Assembly: GCA_003175915.1 (NCBI GenBank)
Contig: PSRH01000150.1
Span: 1 to 5,836, forward strand
From: Candidatus Melainabacteria bacterium
GTDB taxonomy: Bacteria > Cyanobacteriota > Vampirovibrionia > Obscuribacterales > Obscuribacteraceae
Length of the DNA: 5,836 bases
Reading direction: 5' to 3'
A program made the translations under genes and the position numbers. Below are positions 5,836 to 5,836 of this stretch, piece after piece (the first letter of the stretch is position 1; every line of letters starts with the position of its first letter). A model generated the notes under the pieces. That model ran no database searches. It was not told the origin of the DNA and saw only the letters and a program-made list of their open reading frames with translations.

Positions 5836-5836
5836 C

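Overview
The window is a stretch of ordinary bacterial chromosome with balanced base composition and four complete, clearly recognisable genes, one less certain gene, and the tail of a sixth. The primary sigma factor matches the cyanobacterial type closely in regions 3 and 4 (the run reading ISLETPIGKEEDSRLGDF). The rest is consistent with a cyanobacterium-related, possibly non-photosynthetic lineage of the Vampirovibrionia/Melainabacteria type (for example Obscuribacterales). That placement is an inference from a few motifs and was not tested by a search.

Layout, left to right. Bases 1-159 encode the last 52 residues of UvrB, the excinuclease subunit. A gap of about 400 bases without a convincing gene follows, with several small hairpins but no strong terminator or promoter. 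Bases 565-1587 encode the housekeeping sigma factor (RpoD/SigA), closed by a strong intrinsic terminator at 1598-1638. Thirty-three bases after the terminator, behind a perfect AGGAGG, begins a 348-residue single-pass membrane protein. Its outer domain looks like the NTF2-like fold of VirB8/TraE proteins, and its function is unknown. It converges on a minus-strand pair, and a 64-base inverted-repeat element (2738-2801) lies between the two units. The minus-strand pair is an AAG/MPG-type 3-methyladenine DNA glycosylase followed by a VanZ-family membrane protein, joined by a 4-base ATGA overlap. A 124-base divergent intergenic region, carrying a tandem pair of CTTCNTGGAAG sites, separates this pair from a plus-strand glutamine-hydrolysing asparagine synthase, which ends one base before the window does.

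Functionally, two genes (uvrB, glycosylase) serve DNA repair, one serves transcription initiation, and one makes asparagine or amidates a related substrate. The two membrane proteins have no assigned role. I see no prophage, CRISPR array, transposase, tRNA or rRNA. The points most worth a second look are the inverted-repeat element that supplies the vanZ-like stop codon, the membrane protein next to rpoD, and the start site of the asparagine synthase.
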